From Myxococcus hansupus (GTDB taxonomy: Bacteria > Myxococcota > Myxococcia > Myxococcales > Myxococcaceae): DNA of 64,000 nt. Shown one piece after another: positions 25,788 through 34,297 of this stretch. Within the stretch, counting starts at the first letter, position 1, and every line of letters starts with the position of its first letter. A model generated the notes under the pieces. That model was not told the origin of the DNA, made no database searches, and saw only the letters and a program-made list of their open reading frames with translations. Where the stretch lies: assembly GCF_000280925.3 (NCBI RefSeq), contig NZ_CP012109.1, positions 4,422,501-4,486,500 on the forward strand, written 5' to 3'. A program made the translations under genes and the position numbers.

Positions 25788-26273
25788 ATGCCGGATGCAT
25801 CCATGGTGCTTTCCACGGTCGACAACACGGCCATCAAGATTGAACAGGCGCTGTACAAGCTCTACACGGCGGTCTCGGGCAAGGGCTTCAAGGACGTCCT
25901 CAACCAACTCCCCACGGTCATCCTGGACGCCGTGCAGTCCTCGCTGAGCAAGGTGCTCGACTCGGTGGCGGGCATCGTGAAGCAACTGACCGACCCGAAG
26001 GTGCTCAACGGCATCAAGGACGTCATCACCGCGGGCCGGGACGTGGTGGCCTCCACGTTGGACCTGCTGCCGTCCAGCGCCCAGGGCTTCGCGGAGACGG
26101 CGAAGCGCTTCCTCAATGTCATCGTCGACTTCGTGAGCGCGGGGGTCGAGCACATCGTGGCCATCGTCGACCTGTTGATGAAGGTCGTCGGCGCGCTCGC
26201 GGGCAAGGTGGAAGCCCTCGCCGCCGAGACCATCGCCGCCCTGAAGAAGTCGGGTCTGACACTCCCCGCCTGA
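25788..26273 (+). CDS. Small helical protein heading the contractile tail-like cluster
   Basis: 161 residues, almost all amphipathic helix rich in Val, Ala, Leu and Asp, with motifs such as VLNQLPTVILDAVQSSLSKV and VDFVSAGVEHIVAIVDLLMK. There is no signal peptide; the longer apolar stretches suggest helical bundling or membrane association. AAAAAGGA lies about eight bases before the ATG. A terminator follows, so it can be transcribed independently of the sheath gene 108 bases downstream. No family was recognised. Candidates are a cargo or effector, a cap or collar protein, or a regulator of the machine; context is the only support. Confidence 0.7.
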   Translation: MPDASMVLSTVDNTAIKIEQALYKLYTAVSGKGFKDVLNQLPTVILDAVQSSLSKVLDSVAGIVKQLTDPKVLNGIKDVITAGRDVVASTLDLLPSSAQGFAETAKRFLNVIVDFVSAGVEHIVAIVDLLMKVVGALAGKVEALAAETIAALKKSGLTLPA

Positions 26274-26290
26274 GCAATCAGATTGCCGTC

Positions 26291-26329
26291 GAGAGTTCCC
26301 GCCGCATGACGCGCGGGAGCTCTTCTTTT
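26291..26329 (+). terminator. Rho-independent terminator between the first cluster gene and the sheath gene
   Basis: GAGAGTTCCCGC pairs with GCGGGAGCTCTT across an 8-9-base loop, with two near matches, and is followed by TTCTTTT. This is a good intrinsic terminator 17 bases after the stop of the small helical protein. It implies that the sheath gene has its own promoter, or that read-through sets the ratio of the two products. Confidence 0.75.
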
Positions 26330-26381
26330 CCCCCATGAGCAGGGTATCCACCCCCCTCGTCACCGAGGGTACGGAGCACGT

Positions 26382-27968
26382 ATGGCCAGTGGCCTCATCA
26401 TCCCGGGTGTCCAGGTAACGGTGGTCAAGGAAGTGCTGCCCCAGCAGCTCGCGCCGTCCGGAGTGCTGGGGCTCGTCGGCTTCACCGAGCGCGTCGAGCT
26501 GACAGAGCAGAACCAGCCCAAGGTCACACGCGCTGGAAGCTGGCCTCGTTACGTGGAGGTCCTCGGCCGGGCCAGTGCGTACAGCCTGCCCGAGGCGCGA
26601 CAGGCATTGGACAATGGCGTCTCCGAGCTCGTCATCTCGCCGCTCCCGCAGAGCGCGGGAGCCACCGCGCGCGCGGCCCTTTCGGGTGACGAGACCAAGG
26701 CCAAGGCCTTCCGGGCCCTGCTCGACAAGGCGGTCCGCGACGCCTCTGCCGCGGCGGACGAGGCCAAGCGGCAATGGGACGCCCTCAAGAAGAGTCCGGA
26801 GACCGGCCCCGACGCGCTCAAGGCGGCGGAGGCCCGCAGCGTGGAGGCCAAGGCGCACCTGGATGACGCCACCGCCGCCCAGAAGGCGGGCTCGGACATC
26901 TCGAATGACAATGCCGGCATCTCACTCCTCGCGCGCGCGCCGGGCGTCTGGGCCAACGGGCTCGTCGTCCAGGTCACGTACCGCGAGACGCTGGATCCAT
27001 CCGTCGCCTTTGACCTGAAGGTGCTGCGCCGGACCGCGGGCCAAGAGGAGCTGCTGGAGATGTACCGTGGCCAGTCACTCACGACGTTCGCCGCGACGAT
27101 GCGGAGCTCGGCCTTCGTGAAGCTGGACGAGACGAAGGCGCTGGGGTGGCCGAAGGCGGCTGAGTACACGCTGGCGGGTGGCCAGGACGCGAGCGCCGCC
27201 GATTACGCCGCCGCGCTGGACCGGCTGCGTGACGAAGCGGACGTGGACATGGTCCTCGCCGCCGTGCAGGACTACTCCGACCTGGCCCGGGTGGCCCGCA
27301 TCTACGGCGCCGTCATCAGCCACTGCAACACGCTGAGCGACGAGTGCCGGGGACGCATCGGCTTCGGCCAGGTGCCCCGGACCGGCGGCATGGACACGCA
27401 TGCGCAGCTCGCGAGCACCCTGGTCAGTGACCGGTTCGTGCTGGTGGCGCCCAACGGCGTGGTCGGCGCGGTGACGGGCATGGTGGGCAGCTTGCCGTAC
27501 TTCCAATCCCCCACCTTCAAGCGGCTCTCGGGGCTGGCCGACCTGCCCGCGCTGTCCACGGAGGAGCAGAAGTCGCTCCTGCGGGGCAACGTGGTGCCGG
27601 TGGTGCTGGAGCGAGGGCGCGGCACCATCGTGTTGAGAGGGCTCACCACGGATGGCGATCAGATCAACGTCCGCCGCGTGGCGGACCGGGCCGTGCGCAT
27701 GCTGAAGATGGTCGGCGACCTCTTCATCGGTCTGCTGAACAACGCGGATGGACGCACCGCGCTCAAGCAGAAGCTGGTGGAGTCCCTGGTGCAGATGGAG
27801 AAGGACGGAGCGCTGGTCCCCTCCACGGACGGCAAGGATCCCGCCTTCAAGGTGGAGGTCTACTCCTCCCAGACCGACTTCGCCCAAGGCATCGTCCGCG
27901 TGAACATGGCCGTCAGGCCGGTGCGCGCCATTGACTACATCTACGCGACCATCACGGTCCAGGTTTGA
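26382..27968 (+). CDS. Contractile tail sheath protein
   Basis: 528 residues. The start MASGLIIPGVQVTVV and FTERVEL, the central APGVWANGLVVQV, and the end VNMAVRPVRAIDYIYATITV are typical of phage-tail-sheath proteins, which polymerise around the tube and contract to drive it into the target. Residues about 105-175 hold an Ala/Lys/Glu-rich stretch (DEAKRQWDALKKSPE...VEAKAHLDDATAA) that looks like a coiled-coil insert on the outer face. The handshake ends at both termini appear intact. The promoter should lie in the 50 bases after the terminator. The tube gene follows 15 bases downstream. Confidence 0.92.
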   Translation: MASGLIIPGVQVTVVKEVLPQQLAPSGVLGLVGFTERVELTEQNQPKVTRAGSWPRYVEVLGRASAYSLPEARQALDNGVSELVISPLPQSAGATARAALSGDETKAKAFRALLDKAVRDASAAADEAKRQWDALKKSPETGPDALKAAEARSVEAKAHLDDATAAQKAGSDISNDNAGISLLARAPGVWANGLVVQVTYRETLDPSVAFDLKVLRRTAGQEELLEMYRGQSLTTFAATMRSSAFVKLDETKALGWPKAAEYTLAGGQDASAADYAAALDRLRDEADVDMVLAAVQDYSDLARVARIYGAVISHCNTLSDECRGRIGFGQVPRTGGMDTHAQLASTLVSDRFVLVAPNGVVGAVTGMVGSLPYFQSPTFKRLSGLADLPALSTEEQKSLLRGNVVPVVLERGRGTIVLRGLTTDGDQINVRRVADRAVRMLKMVGDLFIGLLNNADGRTALKQKLVESLVQMEKDGALVPSTDGKDPAFKVEVYSSQTDFAQGIVRVNMAVRPVRAIDYIYATITVQV

Positions 27969-27983
27969 TGAGGAAACACGCTG

Positions 27984-28373
27984 ATGCCCACGGTCTTCTC
28001 CGCCAACCGTAGCAGCGTCCTGGTCGACGGCACTCCCGTCGAAGGACTCCAATCCCTTGTCTTCCGCGTCGTCACCGAGCGTGAGGACATCCGCGCCATC
28101 GGCTCCAACGAGCGCGTGGACGTCATCTTCGGCCTGCGCACCGTGAAGGGGGAGCTCGTCATCCGCTCGGCCCACTTCGGGCTCGATACGCTCCTGCAGG
28201 AACGCGCGAAGTTCCAGCTCGTGGCCAGTCTGAAGCGCACCGAGGGCACCGACGACCTGCGCACGCTGTCCTTCGACGACTGCTACGTGGAAGGCAAGGC
28301 CTTCCAGGTCGACGCGCACGGCAGCGCGGCCACGACCTACGCCTTCACCGCCACCCGGATTCGCGAGGAGTAG
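27984..28373 (+). CDS. Tail tube protein
   Basis: 129 residues, the right size for the Hcp-like tube subunit of contractile tails. It begins MPTVFSANRSSVLVDGTPVE and ends with AYAFTA-type strands (TTYAFTATRIREE), with mainly beta content, as in phage major tail tube proteins. Position directly after the sheath gene is the standard arrangement. It should form the hexameric tube that is propelled by sheath contraction. Identity rests on size, order and beta pattern rather than on a single strong motif. Confidence 0.8.
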   Translation: MPTVFSANRSSVLVDGTPVEGLQSLVFRVVTEREDIRAIGSNERVDVIFGLRTVKGELVIRSAHFGLDTLLQERAKFQLVASLKRTEGTDDLRTLSFDDCYVEGKAFQVDAHGSAATTYAFTATRIREE

Positions 28374-28376
28374 CGC

Positions 28377-29240
28377 GTGTTGGAGAAGCCCACGCCCATG
28401 GCCTCGGAGCCCTTCCCTGCCGTCCCCACCTCCATCGAGGTGGACGGCCGGTGCTTCGTCGTGTGCGTGGGCGCCCCAGGCGAGACGCTGGAGGTGGACA
28501 CCTCCACGGGCGAGCGCGTGCGGCTCGGCCGCTGGAGCTTTGACGCGCACCTGGCGGCACTCGACCGCCATGCCAGCGTCAATGCACAAGGGCTTCACTT
28601 CAACGCGGAAGGCTTCGCGCGTGAGGTGTTGTGTGGCCTGGAGGTCCCAGCGGCCTACCAGACGGAGCTGGCGCCCGTCGCGCTCTGGTGGGCCGCCGTA
28701 GGCGGGTACGAAACCAGCGCGGGCGTGCAGGAGGACGGGTGGCTGCGGGCGGGTTCCGTGCGCGCCCGGCTGCGGCCCTGGACCTTCGCCGAGCGTTCCC
28801 AGGCCCTGAGCGAAAGCACCCATCCCAGTGAGGGAGGTGGCAAGGCGTTCAACCTGGAGCGGTACCTGCGCAGGATGCTCCAGACCTCCCTTGTCTCGCT
28901 CGAGCCCGCCGGCATGGCGTTGTCGATGCTCGACGGAGCGACGACATCGGCACTCCTCGAGGGGGCCCTCTTCCTCAATGACACTGGAGGGCGGGATGAG
29001 GATGTGAGGCTGAAGGCCGCGGACGCGGACAGCCAGGCCTTCGCGCGGGTGACGTTGCGGCTGTGCAAGAGCCTTGGCTGGACGCCGTCCCAGGTCTGGG
29101 AGACGCCAGCGGCGGAGATCGACCGGCTGCTGACGCTGCTGGAGATGACAGAGCCCTCGGCCCCGGCGCAGCGGCCCGCGCAGCGAGCGCCGAGCCTCGC
29201 GGATCACCCAGACGCGGTGGTCATCCAGGTGGAGGACTGA
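28377..29240 (+). CDS. Putative tail assembly chaperone-like protein
   Basis: 287 residues, GTG start preceded by GAGGAG seven bases upstream. The N-terminal 100 residues are beta-like (SIEVDGRCFVVCVGAPGETL). The C-terminal part is helical and carries SLGWTPSQVWETPAAEIDRL, reminiscent of tail assembly chaperones and GpE-like proteins, where a short W-T-x-x-Q-V-x-x-x-P segment is common. It lies between the tube gene and the tape-measure position, where phages encode those chaperones. No programmed slippery site was recognised. Chaperone function is inferred from place and this one motif. Confidence 0.5.
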   Translation: MLEKPTPMASEPFPAVPTSIEVDGRCFVVCVGAPGETLEVDTSTGERVRLGRWSFDAHLAALDRHASVNAQGLHFNAEGFAREVLCGLEVPAAYQTELAPVALWWAAVGGYETSAGVQEDGWLRAGSVRARLRPWTFAERSQALSESTHPSEGGGKAFNLERYLRRMLQTSLVSLEPAGMALSMLDGATTSALLEGALFLNDTGGRDEDVRLKAADADSQAFARVTLRLCKSLGWTPSQVWETPAAEIDRLLTLLEMTEPSAPAQRPAQRAPSLADHPDAVVIQVED

Positions 29241-29242
29241 CC

Positions 29243-30568
29243 GTGCGCACCGCCATCACGACCCAGGAGCTCGTGTCACTCCTCGCTCGGCCGGCATTCC
29301 GGGCCATGGAGTCCGCCGCGCAGCAGTTGGGTATCCGGTTGCCGGGGCCCCCTCACGAAGTCACCGCCGGGCAGCCCTTGGAGGCCATGGCCCCCAGCGA
29401 CAGTTCGCCAGCACCGGAACAGGCCGCGGACCGTCGTGTGGCGGCCCCCGCCAACGACCCCAACGTTCCAAGGCGGATCGACGGCGCGAGCGCGACACCT
29501 TCCGCGGTGGGTGGAGCGCGTCCACGCGACAGGCGGCTGGTCCGACTCATCTCGCACCTGGGCGCCCGCGCGGAGACTTCGGCGGCGCAACATCCGCTCC
29601 CGAGCGAAGGCTCGGCACGGAACGACGACGGAATCGGAAGGGAGGCGCTGAGCACCGGCCTCCAGCCCGCGGCGTCAACCCGTGCGACGAATGGAAACGG
29701 GGAGGCGGCGCCGTTCGCGGACTCGCGCCCCACGTCCTCGCTCCTGAACGAAGGAGACCCACCGAAGCCACGGAGCCCCGGCGCACCTGTCGCGCGTCCG
29801 TCCATGAACGTCGAAGCGCCTTGGGCGTCACACGGCGCCACCGCGGGAGTCGCCTGGAGGGAGCCACGGAGCGACGCCTCGAACGAAACGCCCCTGCTCG
29901 ACGCACGGGTAGAGCCCTCGATGAAGGGAGCCGTGCCCAGCGCCGCCGAGGCAGCCTCCCCTCACCTGACGGCCCCTATCATCGCGGACGCAGTGGACGT
30001 CGCGGAGGCACGACTCTCCGGCCGACCTACGGCAGCGCAGCCAGCACCCACGCGCGGTGACTCCAGCTCCGTCAGCGCAGCGCCTGCCGTGAGCCCCGCC
30101 ACGTCCAACAGCACTCCCGCGCGAGGCCATCGCCTCGTCCGGTTCCTCCCCGGCCACGCACCGACTCCCGGCGCCACGCTCACGGACGCCCCCAAGGAGC
30201 GCACCGATTCCGGCCCACGGACTCAGGAAGTGTCGAGCCCCCCACGCCGGCTCACGTTCCTCCCGGCCACCGAATCCTCGGCGCTTCCGAGGACCCCCAG
30301 GACCCAGGATGGCTCCGTCACGTCCGCCCTCACCGAGCAGGTCTCAGCGGGCCTGGCGCCGGTCCTGACACATGCCCACGAGCTCACCCAGGCCCCCGTG
30401 GCTCCGAACGCGGGGCGCCCCCCCAACGAGGGCGTGCGCAACACGTTCAACGTCAACGTCCACCTGGAGCCCACCAGCGTGTCCACCGGTCTCGACCGGC
30501 ACGCGCTGGAGGAAGCGCTCATCGACCTCCTCCGCGACACCGCCCGCCGCCACGGGCTCGAGGTGTGA
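29243..30568 (+). CDS. Disordered Pro/Ser/Ala-rich protein in the tape-measure position
   Basis: 441 residues from a GTG at 29243, with GGAGGAC upstream. Residues 1-40 are helical (ITTQELVSLLARPAFRAMES). A long low-complexity region rich in Ala, Pro, Ser, Thr and Arg follows, repeating phrases like RPRDRRLVRLISHLG and RGHRLVRFLPGHAP. The last 45 residues are ordered (FNVNVHLEPTSVSTG, then a charged helix). It occupies the slot of the tape measure in Mu-like tails but lacks the long helices of normal tape measures. It could be an unusual ruler, a tube-lumen protein or a cargo adaptor. No family was recognised. Confidence 0.6.
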   Translation: MRTAITTQELVSLLARPAFRAMESAAQQLGIRLPGPPHEVTAGQPLEAMAPSDSSPAPEQAADRRVAAPANDPNVPRRIDGASATPSAVGGARPRDRRLVRLISHLGARAETSAAQHPLPSEGSARNDDGIGREALSTGLQPAASTRATNGNGEAAPFADSRPTSSLLNEGDPPKPRSPGAPVARPSMNVEAPWASHGATAGVAWREPRSDASNETPLLDARVEPSMKGAVPSAAEAASPHLTAPIIADAVDVAEARLSGRPTAAQPAPTRGDSSSVSAAPAVSPATSNSTPARGHRLVRFLPGHAPTPGATLTDAPKERTDSGPRTQEVSSPPRRLTFLPATESSALPRTPRTQDGSVTSALTEQVSAGLAPVLTHAHELTQAPVAPNAGRPPNEGVRNTFNVNVHLEPTSVSTGLDRHALEEALIDLLRDTARRHGLEV

Positions 30569-30572
30569 GGCG

Positions 30573-31607
30573 ATGGCCGGAATTGCCTACGACGTGAAGA
30601 TCGGCGCCTTCCAGGCCTCCAGCCATCCCCAGCGGGGGAACGGACAGGTGCGCTCCATCTCCTGCACGCTGACCATGGATGGCTCCGGAGGCCACTGCTA
30701 TCTGGAGCTGATCGCCACGGGCGCCTCACCGCCCCAGCCGCGGCCCGGAGACGCGACGACCATCACCCTGGACGACGGCAACGGCGGCGCCACCGTCTTC
30801 ACCGGAGAGGTGCAGGAGAACAAGGCCGCCGCGGACACGGCCTTCGTCGTCGGCGTCGACGGCCTGACGAAGCTCGCCCGGCTCGATGTCGAGGGGGCCT
30901 ACGAGCAGATGTCGGCCGGAGCCATCGCCAAGGAGCTGATACAGAAGGCCGGGGCCACCGTCGGAACCGTCGAGGACGGCCCCAAGTTCCCCAGCTATGT
31001 GCTGCACCGGGGCCCTCGCGCGCTCCGCCACGTCCAGCAGCTCGCGGAGCAGTGCGGCTTCGACGTGTACACGGATGGCGACGGCAAGGTTCACTTCGCC
31101 GCGCCGAAGCCGGGCGGAGCAGACCACGCCTTCACCTACGCCGAGCAGGTGCTGCGCACGGGGCTCCAACAGGTGGCGACGGCCGTCGACGGCATCCAGG
31201 TCTGGGGCGAAGGCGCGGCGAGCACCCAGGGCACAGAGAAGACGCACTGGCTCATCAAGGACCTGGCGTCCGTGAGCGGCAAGGCGTCCATGGATGAGGC
31301 GTTCACCGTGAAGCCCGCCAGCGAGGGCAAGCTCATGCGGGAGGTGCGCGACGGCGCGATGCGGACAGGCGAGGACGCTGCCACCCAGGCCCGGGCGAGG
31401 ATGGCGCTGCTGGCCTCCCGTCCCCTGCGCGGCTTCGTCGAGGTGTTGGGCAGCCCCAAGGTGAAGCCCGGTGACCGGGTGAAGCTCGACGCCATTCCCA
31501 CGACGCACCCGGTGAACGCGCTGGCCTCCGGCAAGGTGCTGCGCGTGCGCACGGTGCGCCACACGCTGAACATGAAGACCGGCTTCGTCACCCGGATGGA
31601 GTTCTGA
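30573..31607 (+). CDS. Baseplate hub protein, gpD/VgrG-N like
   Basis: 344 residues. It begins MAGIAYDVKIGAFQ, with MDGSGGHCYLELI, then TYAEQVLRTGLQQVATAVDG and a C-terminal LGSPKVKPGDRVKLDAIP, the pattern of the late-control gpD family, which forms the trimeric hub linking tube and spike (equivalent to the N-terminal part of VgrG). Residues 60-140 include the typical DGLTKLARLDVEGAYEQM and AIAKELIQKAG. The start lies four bases after the preceding stop. It should bind the spike encoded three genes on. Confidence 0.85.
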   Translation: MAGIAYDVKIGAFQASSHPQRGNGQVRSISCTLTMDGSGGHCYLELIATGASPPQPRPGDATTITLDDGNGGATVFTGEVQENKAAADTAFVVGVDGLTKLARLDVEGAYEQMSAGAIAKELIQKAGATVGTVEDGPKFPSYVLHRGPRALRHVQQLAEQCGFDVYTDGDGKVHFAAPKPGGADHAFTYAEQVLRTGLQQVATAVDGIQVWGEGAASTQGTEKTHWLIKDLASVSGKASMDEAFTVKPASEGKLMREVRDGAMRTGEDAATQARARMALLASRPLRGFVEVLGSPKVKPGDRVKLDAIPTTHPVNALASGKVLRVRTVRHTLNMKTGFVTRMEF

Positions 31608-31608
31608 G

Positions 31609-32493
31609 ATGCCCGTACGCATTGGCAAGATCGAACTCATTGGCCTGACGAACATCTACACGGAGGACGCCCGCAACCTCGTGCAGCAGCGCGTCCCAGG
31701 TCAGGCGGGCAGCGTCTTCCAGGACCTGGGCCGCGAACCCGTCACCGTGGTGATGGAAGGCATCCTGCTGGGCGAGGACACGCAGGCCAGCCTCGAGGAG
31801 TTGCGTCAGGCGCAGATGAAGGCGCGGCCGTTGTCGTTCGCCGCGGACGCGGTCGCCGGAGCGGACCTCACCGAGGTCATCATCGCCGACTTCCAGGTGA
31901 AGCAGCTCGCCGGACACCAGAACCGGTTCAGCTTCCACCTCAAGGTCCGTGAACACCAGGAGCCACCCGAGCCCGCCGACGCGGGCGTCGCCGCCGTGAA
32001 CGCGGCGGTGGCCGACGACGCCGACGCGTGGGCTGGGAGCGCGATGGACGCCGCCGCCGTGTTGCAGGCCCCCGACTCCCTGATGGCCGCCGTTGACAAG
32101 AACCCCGAGCTGCTCGGGCACCTGAGCGCGGACGAGCTGGGCTCCGTCATCACCCAGGGCCAGGAGAAGCTGAGCGGCAAGAACTTCGGCTCGCTGCTGA
32201 GCACGCTGGGCCAGGTGAACCCGCAAGTCATTGGTGACCTGATCAAGACCCTGCAGAACGGAGGCAACCTGGGGGCGTTCATCGAGAAGCTCGCCACCGA
32301 AGGCATCAACGTGCTGGAGGCGCTGACCGGCGTCGACCTGGGCGCGGCGCTCAGCCTCGTGAAGGGCGTCGCCGGCGCGAGCGACTTCCTCGCGAAGCTG
32401 CGGCGCGTCGCGAACGAGGCCCAGGCCCTGGGCATGCAGATTCAAGATTTGGATCCGCTCGCCCCCTTCCAGAACCTGGAGGTGGACGGATGA
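31609..32493 (+). CDS. DNA-circulation-N-like baseplate protein
   Basis: 294 residues. The first 120 resemble the N-terminal domain of the phage DNA-circularization/gp43 family: LGREPVTVVMEGILLGEDTQ, MKARPLSFAADAV and IADFQVKQLAG, usually a beta-domain near the hub that connects to the tape measure. The C-terminal half is helical and rich in Gly/Leu/Asn (KNPELLGHLSADELG, GVDLGAALSLVKGVAG). The start ATG abuts the previous stop, and the end overlaps the next gene as ATGA. In this family the C-terminal region varies and may dock other parts. Confidence 0.65.
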   Translation: MPVRIGKIELIGLTNIYTEDARNLVQQRVPGQAGSVFQDLGREPVTVVMEGILLGEDTQASLEELRQAQMKARPLSFAADAVAGADLTEVIIADFQVKQLAGHQNRFSFHLKVREHQEPPEPADAGVAAVNAAVADDADAWAGSAMDAAAVLQAPDSLMAAVDKNPELLGHLSADELGSVITQGQEKLSGKNFGSLLSTLGQVNPQVIGDLIKTLQNGGNLGAFIEKLATEGINVLEALTGVDLGAALSLVKGVAGASDFLAKLRRVANEAQALGMQIQDLDPLAPFQNLEVDG

Positions 32494-33011
32494 GCAGCAC
32501 GGCCGACGTCGTCGAAGGCATCTCCCGGCTCATCCAAGCGCTGGATGAGCTGTTCCAGACCCAGACCTTCGAGGCCCTGGTGGATTTGGTCCAGCAGCTC
32601 GGCATCGGCGGCCCCGTGAGCCAGGCCCTGCGCGCGATTGGCACGGTGCTGGAACACCTGGTCGATTGGATCTCCAAGCTGGAGAAGGTGGCGGCCATCC
32701 CGACGATGCTGGAGGCGCTGGCTCCCACGCTGGAGCAGGTCAAGGGCATCACCACGTCGCGGGAGCAGGACCTGCGGGAGGCCGGCCTGGATGCGCTCGT
32801 GCCGCTGACCACGGCGGCCCGCGCCCTGTTCGACGTCTTGAACCGGGTCCGAAAGGGCGCCGAGGCCATCTTGAAGGGGCTGCTGGACCCCGCCGCGCTG
32901 GCCCGGTTGCGGCAGTCGGTCATGGACTTCGCGGCCACGCTGAAAGCCTACGAGGAACGGCTCAAGGCGAAGCCCGCGTCCACCCAAACCATGAAGAGAG
33001 TGACCCCATGA
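32490..33011 (+). CDS. Helical protein of the baseplate operon
   Basis: 173 residues, nearly all helical with Leu/Val/Ala heptads (ISRLIQALDELFQTQTFEAL, TLEQVKGITTSREQDLREAG) and a basic end (KASTQTM-like). Start and stop overlap the neighbours by ATGA at both ends, so it is tightly coupled to the hub and spike genes. It shares its general character (small, apolar, helical) with the first gene of the cluster, though no residue-level match was found. Function is unknown. Confidence 0.65.
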   Translation: MSSTADVVEGISRLIQALDELFQTQTFEALVDLVQQLGIGGPVSQALRAIGTVLEHLVDWISKLEKVAAIPTMLEALAPTLEQVKGITTSREQDLREAGLDALVPLTTAARALFDVLNRVRKGAEAILKGLLDPAALARLRQSVMDFAATLKAYEERLKAKPASTQTMKRVTP

Positions 33012-33643
33012 GCGACCTGGTGACCTTGATGCGCGCCATCATCCGCGCCGAGCTTGCCTCGCTGCGTCTGGGCGACATCGGCGTGGTGACGGCCGCCTTC
33101 CCTCATGCCGAAGGCGACGTGCACAACCACGAGTGCAACGTGAAGCTGCGCGAAGGAGGCCTGGAGCTGCGCCGCGTGCCCATCACGACCCCGCATGTGG
33201 GCATGGTGAGCGCCCCACGCGTAGGTGACCTGGTGCTCATCTCCTACGTCGGTGGGGATCCCCAGCGCCCCCTCGTGGTGGGCCGGCTCTATTCCGATGA
33301 GACCCAGCCGCCCGAGCACGCCGAGGACGAGTGGCGCGTCGCCTCACCGCCCGGTGGAAAGACCTCCATCGCCATCGACAAGGACCAGTCGGTGGTCATC
33401 ACCGCGGGGGAGACGGTGGTGACGGTGAAGCAGGACGACACCATCTCCATCGTGGGCAAGCAGGACCTGAGCATCCAGGTCGACGGCAACGTGAAGCTCC
33501 AGTGCACGGACTGCACGGTGGACGCGTCCGGCGACATCCACCTGGGCACGGGCGGAACCGGCGTCATCACCGAGGGAAGCCACAAGTGCTACTTCACCGG
33601 AGCCCCGCTCAAGGGCTCGAAGACGGTGAAGGCCAAGGGTTGA
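33008..33643 (+). CDS. Baseplate spike protein, gpV family
   Basis: 211 residues. It begins MSDLVTLMRAIIRAELASLR and GVVTAAFPHAEG, then VNVG-like and GDLVLISYVGGDPQRPLVVG, the OB-fold of gpV/VgrG-type spikes. A beta-helix of short repeating strands follows (ITAGETVVTVKQDDTISIVG, LQCTDCTVDASGDIH), ending in HKCYFTGAPLKGSKTVKAKG. Such trimers form the membrane-piercing needle at the tip. Whether a PAAR cap is encoded elsewhere was not established. Its ATG overlaps the previous stop as ATGA. Confidence 0.88.
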   Translation: MSDLVTLMRAIIRAELASLRLGDIGVVTAAFPHAEGDVHNHECNVKLREGGLELRRVPITTPHVGMVSAPRVGDLVLISYVGGDPQRPLVVGRLYSDETQPPEHAEDEWRVASPPGGKTSIAIDKDQSVVITAGETVVTVKQDDTISIVGKQDLSIQVDGNVKLQCTDCTVDASGDIHLGTGGTGVITEGSHKCYFTGAPLKGSKTVKAKG

Positions 33644-33646
33644 CCC

Positions 33647-34297
33647 ATGCCAGCCCTCAGCGCGTCCGAAATCGAGAACCTCGCCAGCAGCGCCCTCCAG
33701 TCAGCGGGCCTGCGCGGCGAGAACGCGCCCGACCTCGCCAAGGCCGTGGGGCAGGTCTGCGGGCAAGCCTTCACCCTCTTCGTCAACATGGCCATGGTGG
33801 CCCCTGGAATCCCAGCCGCCGCGTCACCGCCCCCCGGTGCGGGGAGCACGGTGGGCCCCGGCATGCTGCTGCCGCCTCCGGCTGGAGGACCCGGCGCCGC
33901 GCAAATCGAACCCCTGGCGCTGGCGGCCCTGTCCTCCAACGCGCTCAACGGCGAGCAGAAGCCCGCGTTGGCGAAGGCCCTCGCGAAGTCCATCGAGCAG
34001 GCCCTCACCCTCTTCACCCTACAGGTGAAGGTCGCGCCGGGGATGGCCATCTCGGGCTTCACGACGTCCGCCCCGGGTTCGCTCGTGGGAGCAGCGCCCG
34101 CCAAGCCCATGCTCGAGCCCCTCATCCTGGGCTTCCTCCAAGCGGAGGGCTTGCGCGGAGAGAACATTCCGGACCTGGCCGGCGCCCTGGCGCAGACCCT
34201 GTCCAACGCGCTCACGCAGATGATGTCGCGGCTCATGGTCACCCCCGGCATTCCGTCCTCGCCCGGGGCCACCGCGGGGCCGGGGAGGTTGACCTGA
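33647..34297 (+). CDS. Triple-repeat structural protein of the tail cluster
   Basis: 216 residues made of three tandem copies of a unit of about 70 residues. The copies open IENLASSALQSAGLRGENAP, IEPLALAALSSNALNGEQKP and LEPLILGFLQAEGLRGENIP. Each then has a helix such as KAVGQVCGQAFTLFV and a V-A/T-P-G motif (VAPGIP, VAPGMA, VTPGIP). Each unit is a helix pair plus a Gly/Pro-rich turn. It lies between the spike and gp25 genes, so it may be an adaptor in the baseplate. No known family was identified; the repeat itself is certain. Confidence 0.75.
   Translation: MPALSASEIENLASSALQSAGLRGENAPDLAKAVGQVCGQAFTLFVNMAMVAPGIPAAASPPPGAGSTVGPGMLLPPPAGGPGAAQIEPLALAALSSNALNGEQKPALAKALAKSIEQALTLFTLQVKVAPGMAISGFTTSAPGSLVGAAPAKPMLEPLILGFLQAEGLRGENIPDLAGALAQTLSNALTQMMSRLMVTPGIPSSPGATAGPGRLT

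Noticed and set aside
27075-29207. A 710-codon minus-strand frame over the sheath and tube genes.
   Set aside because: Composition is typical of an antisense shadow and the plus strand encodes clear sheath and tube proteins.
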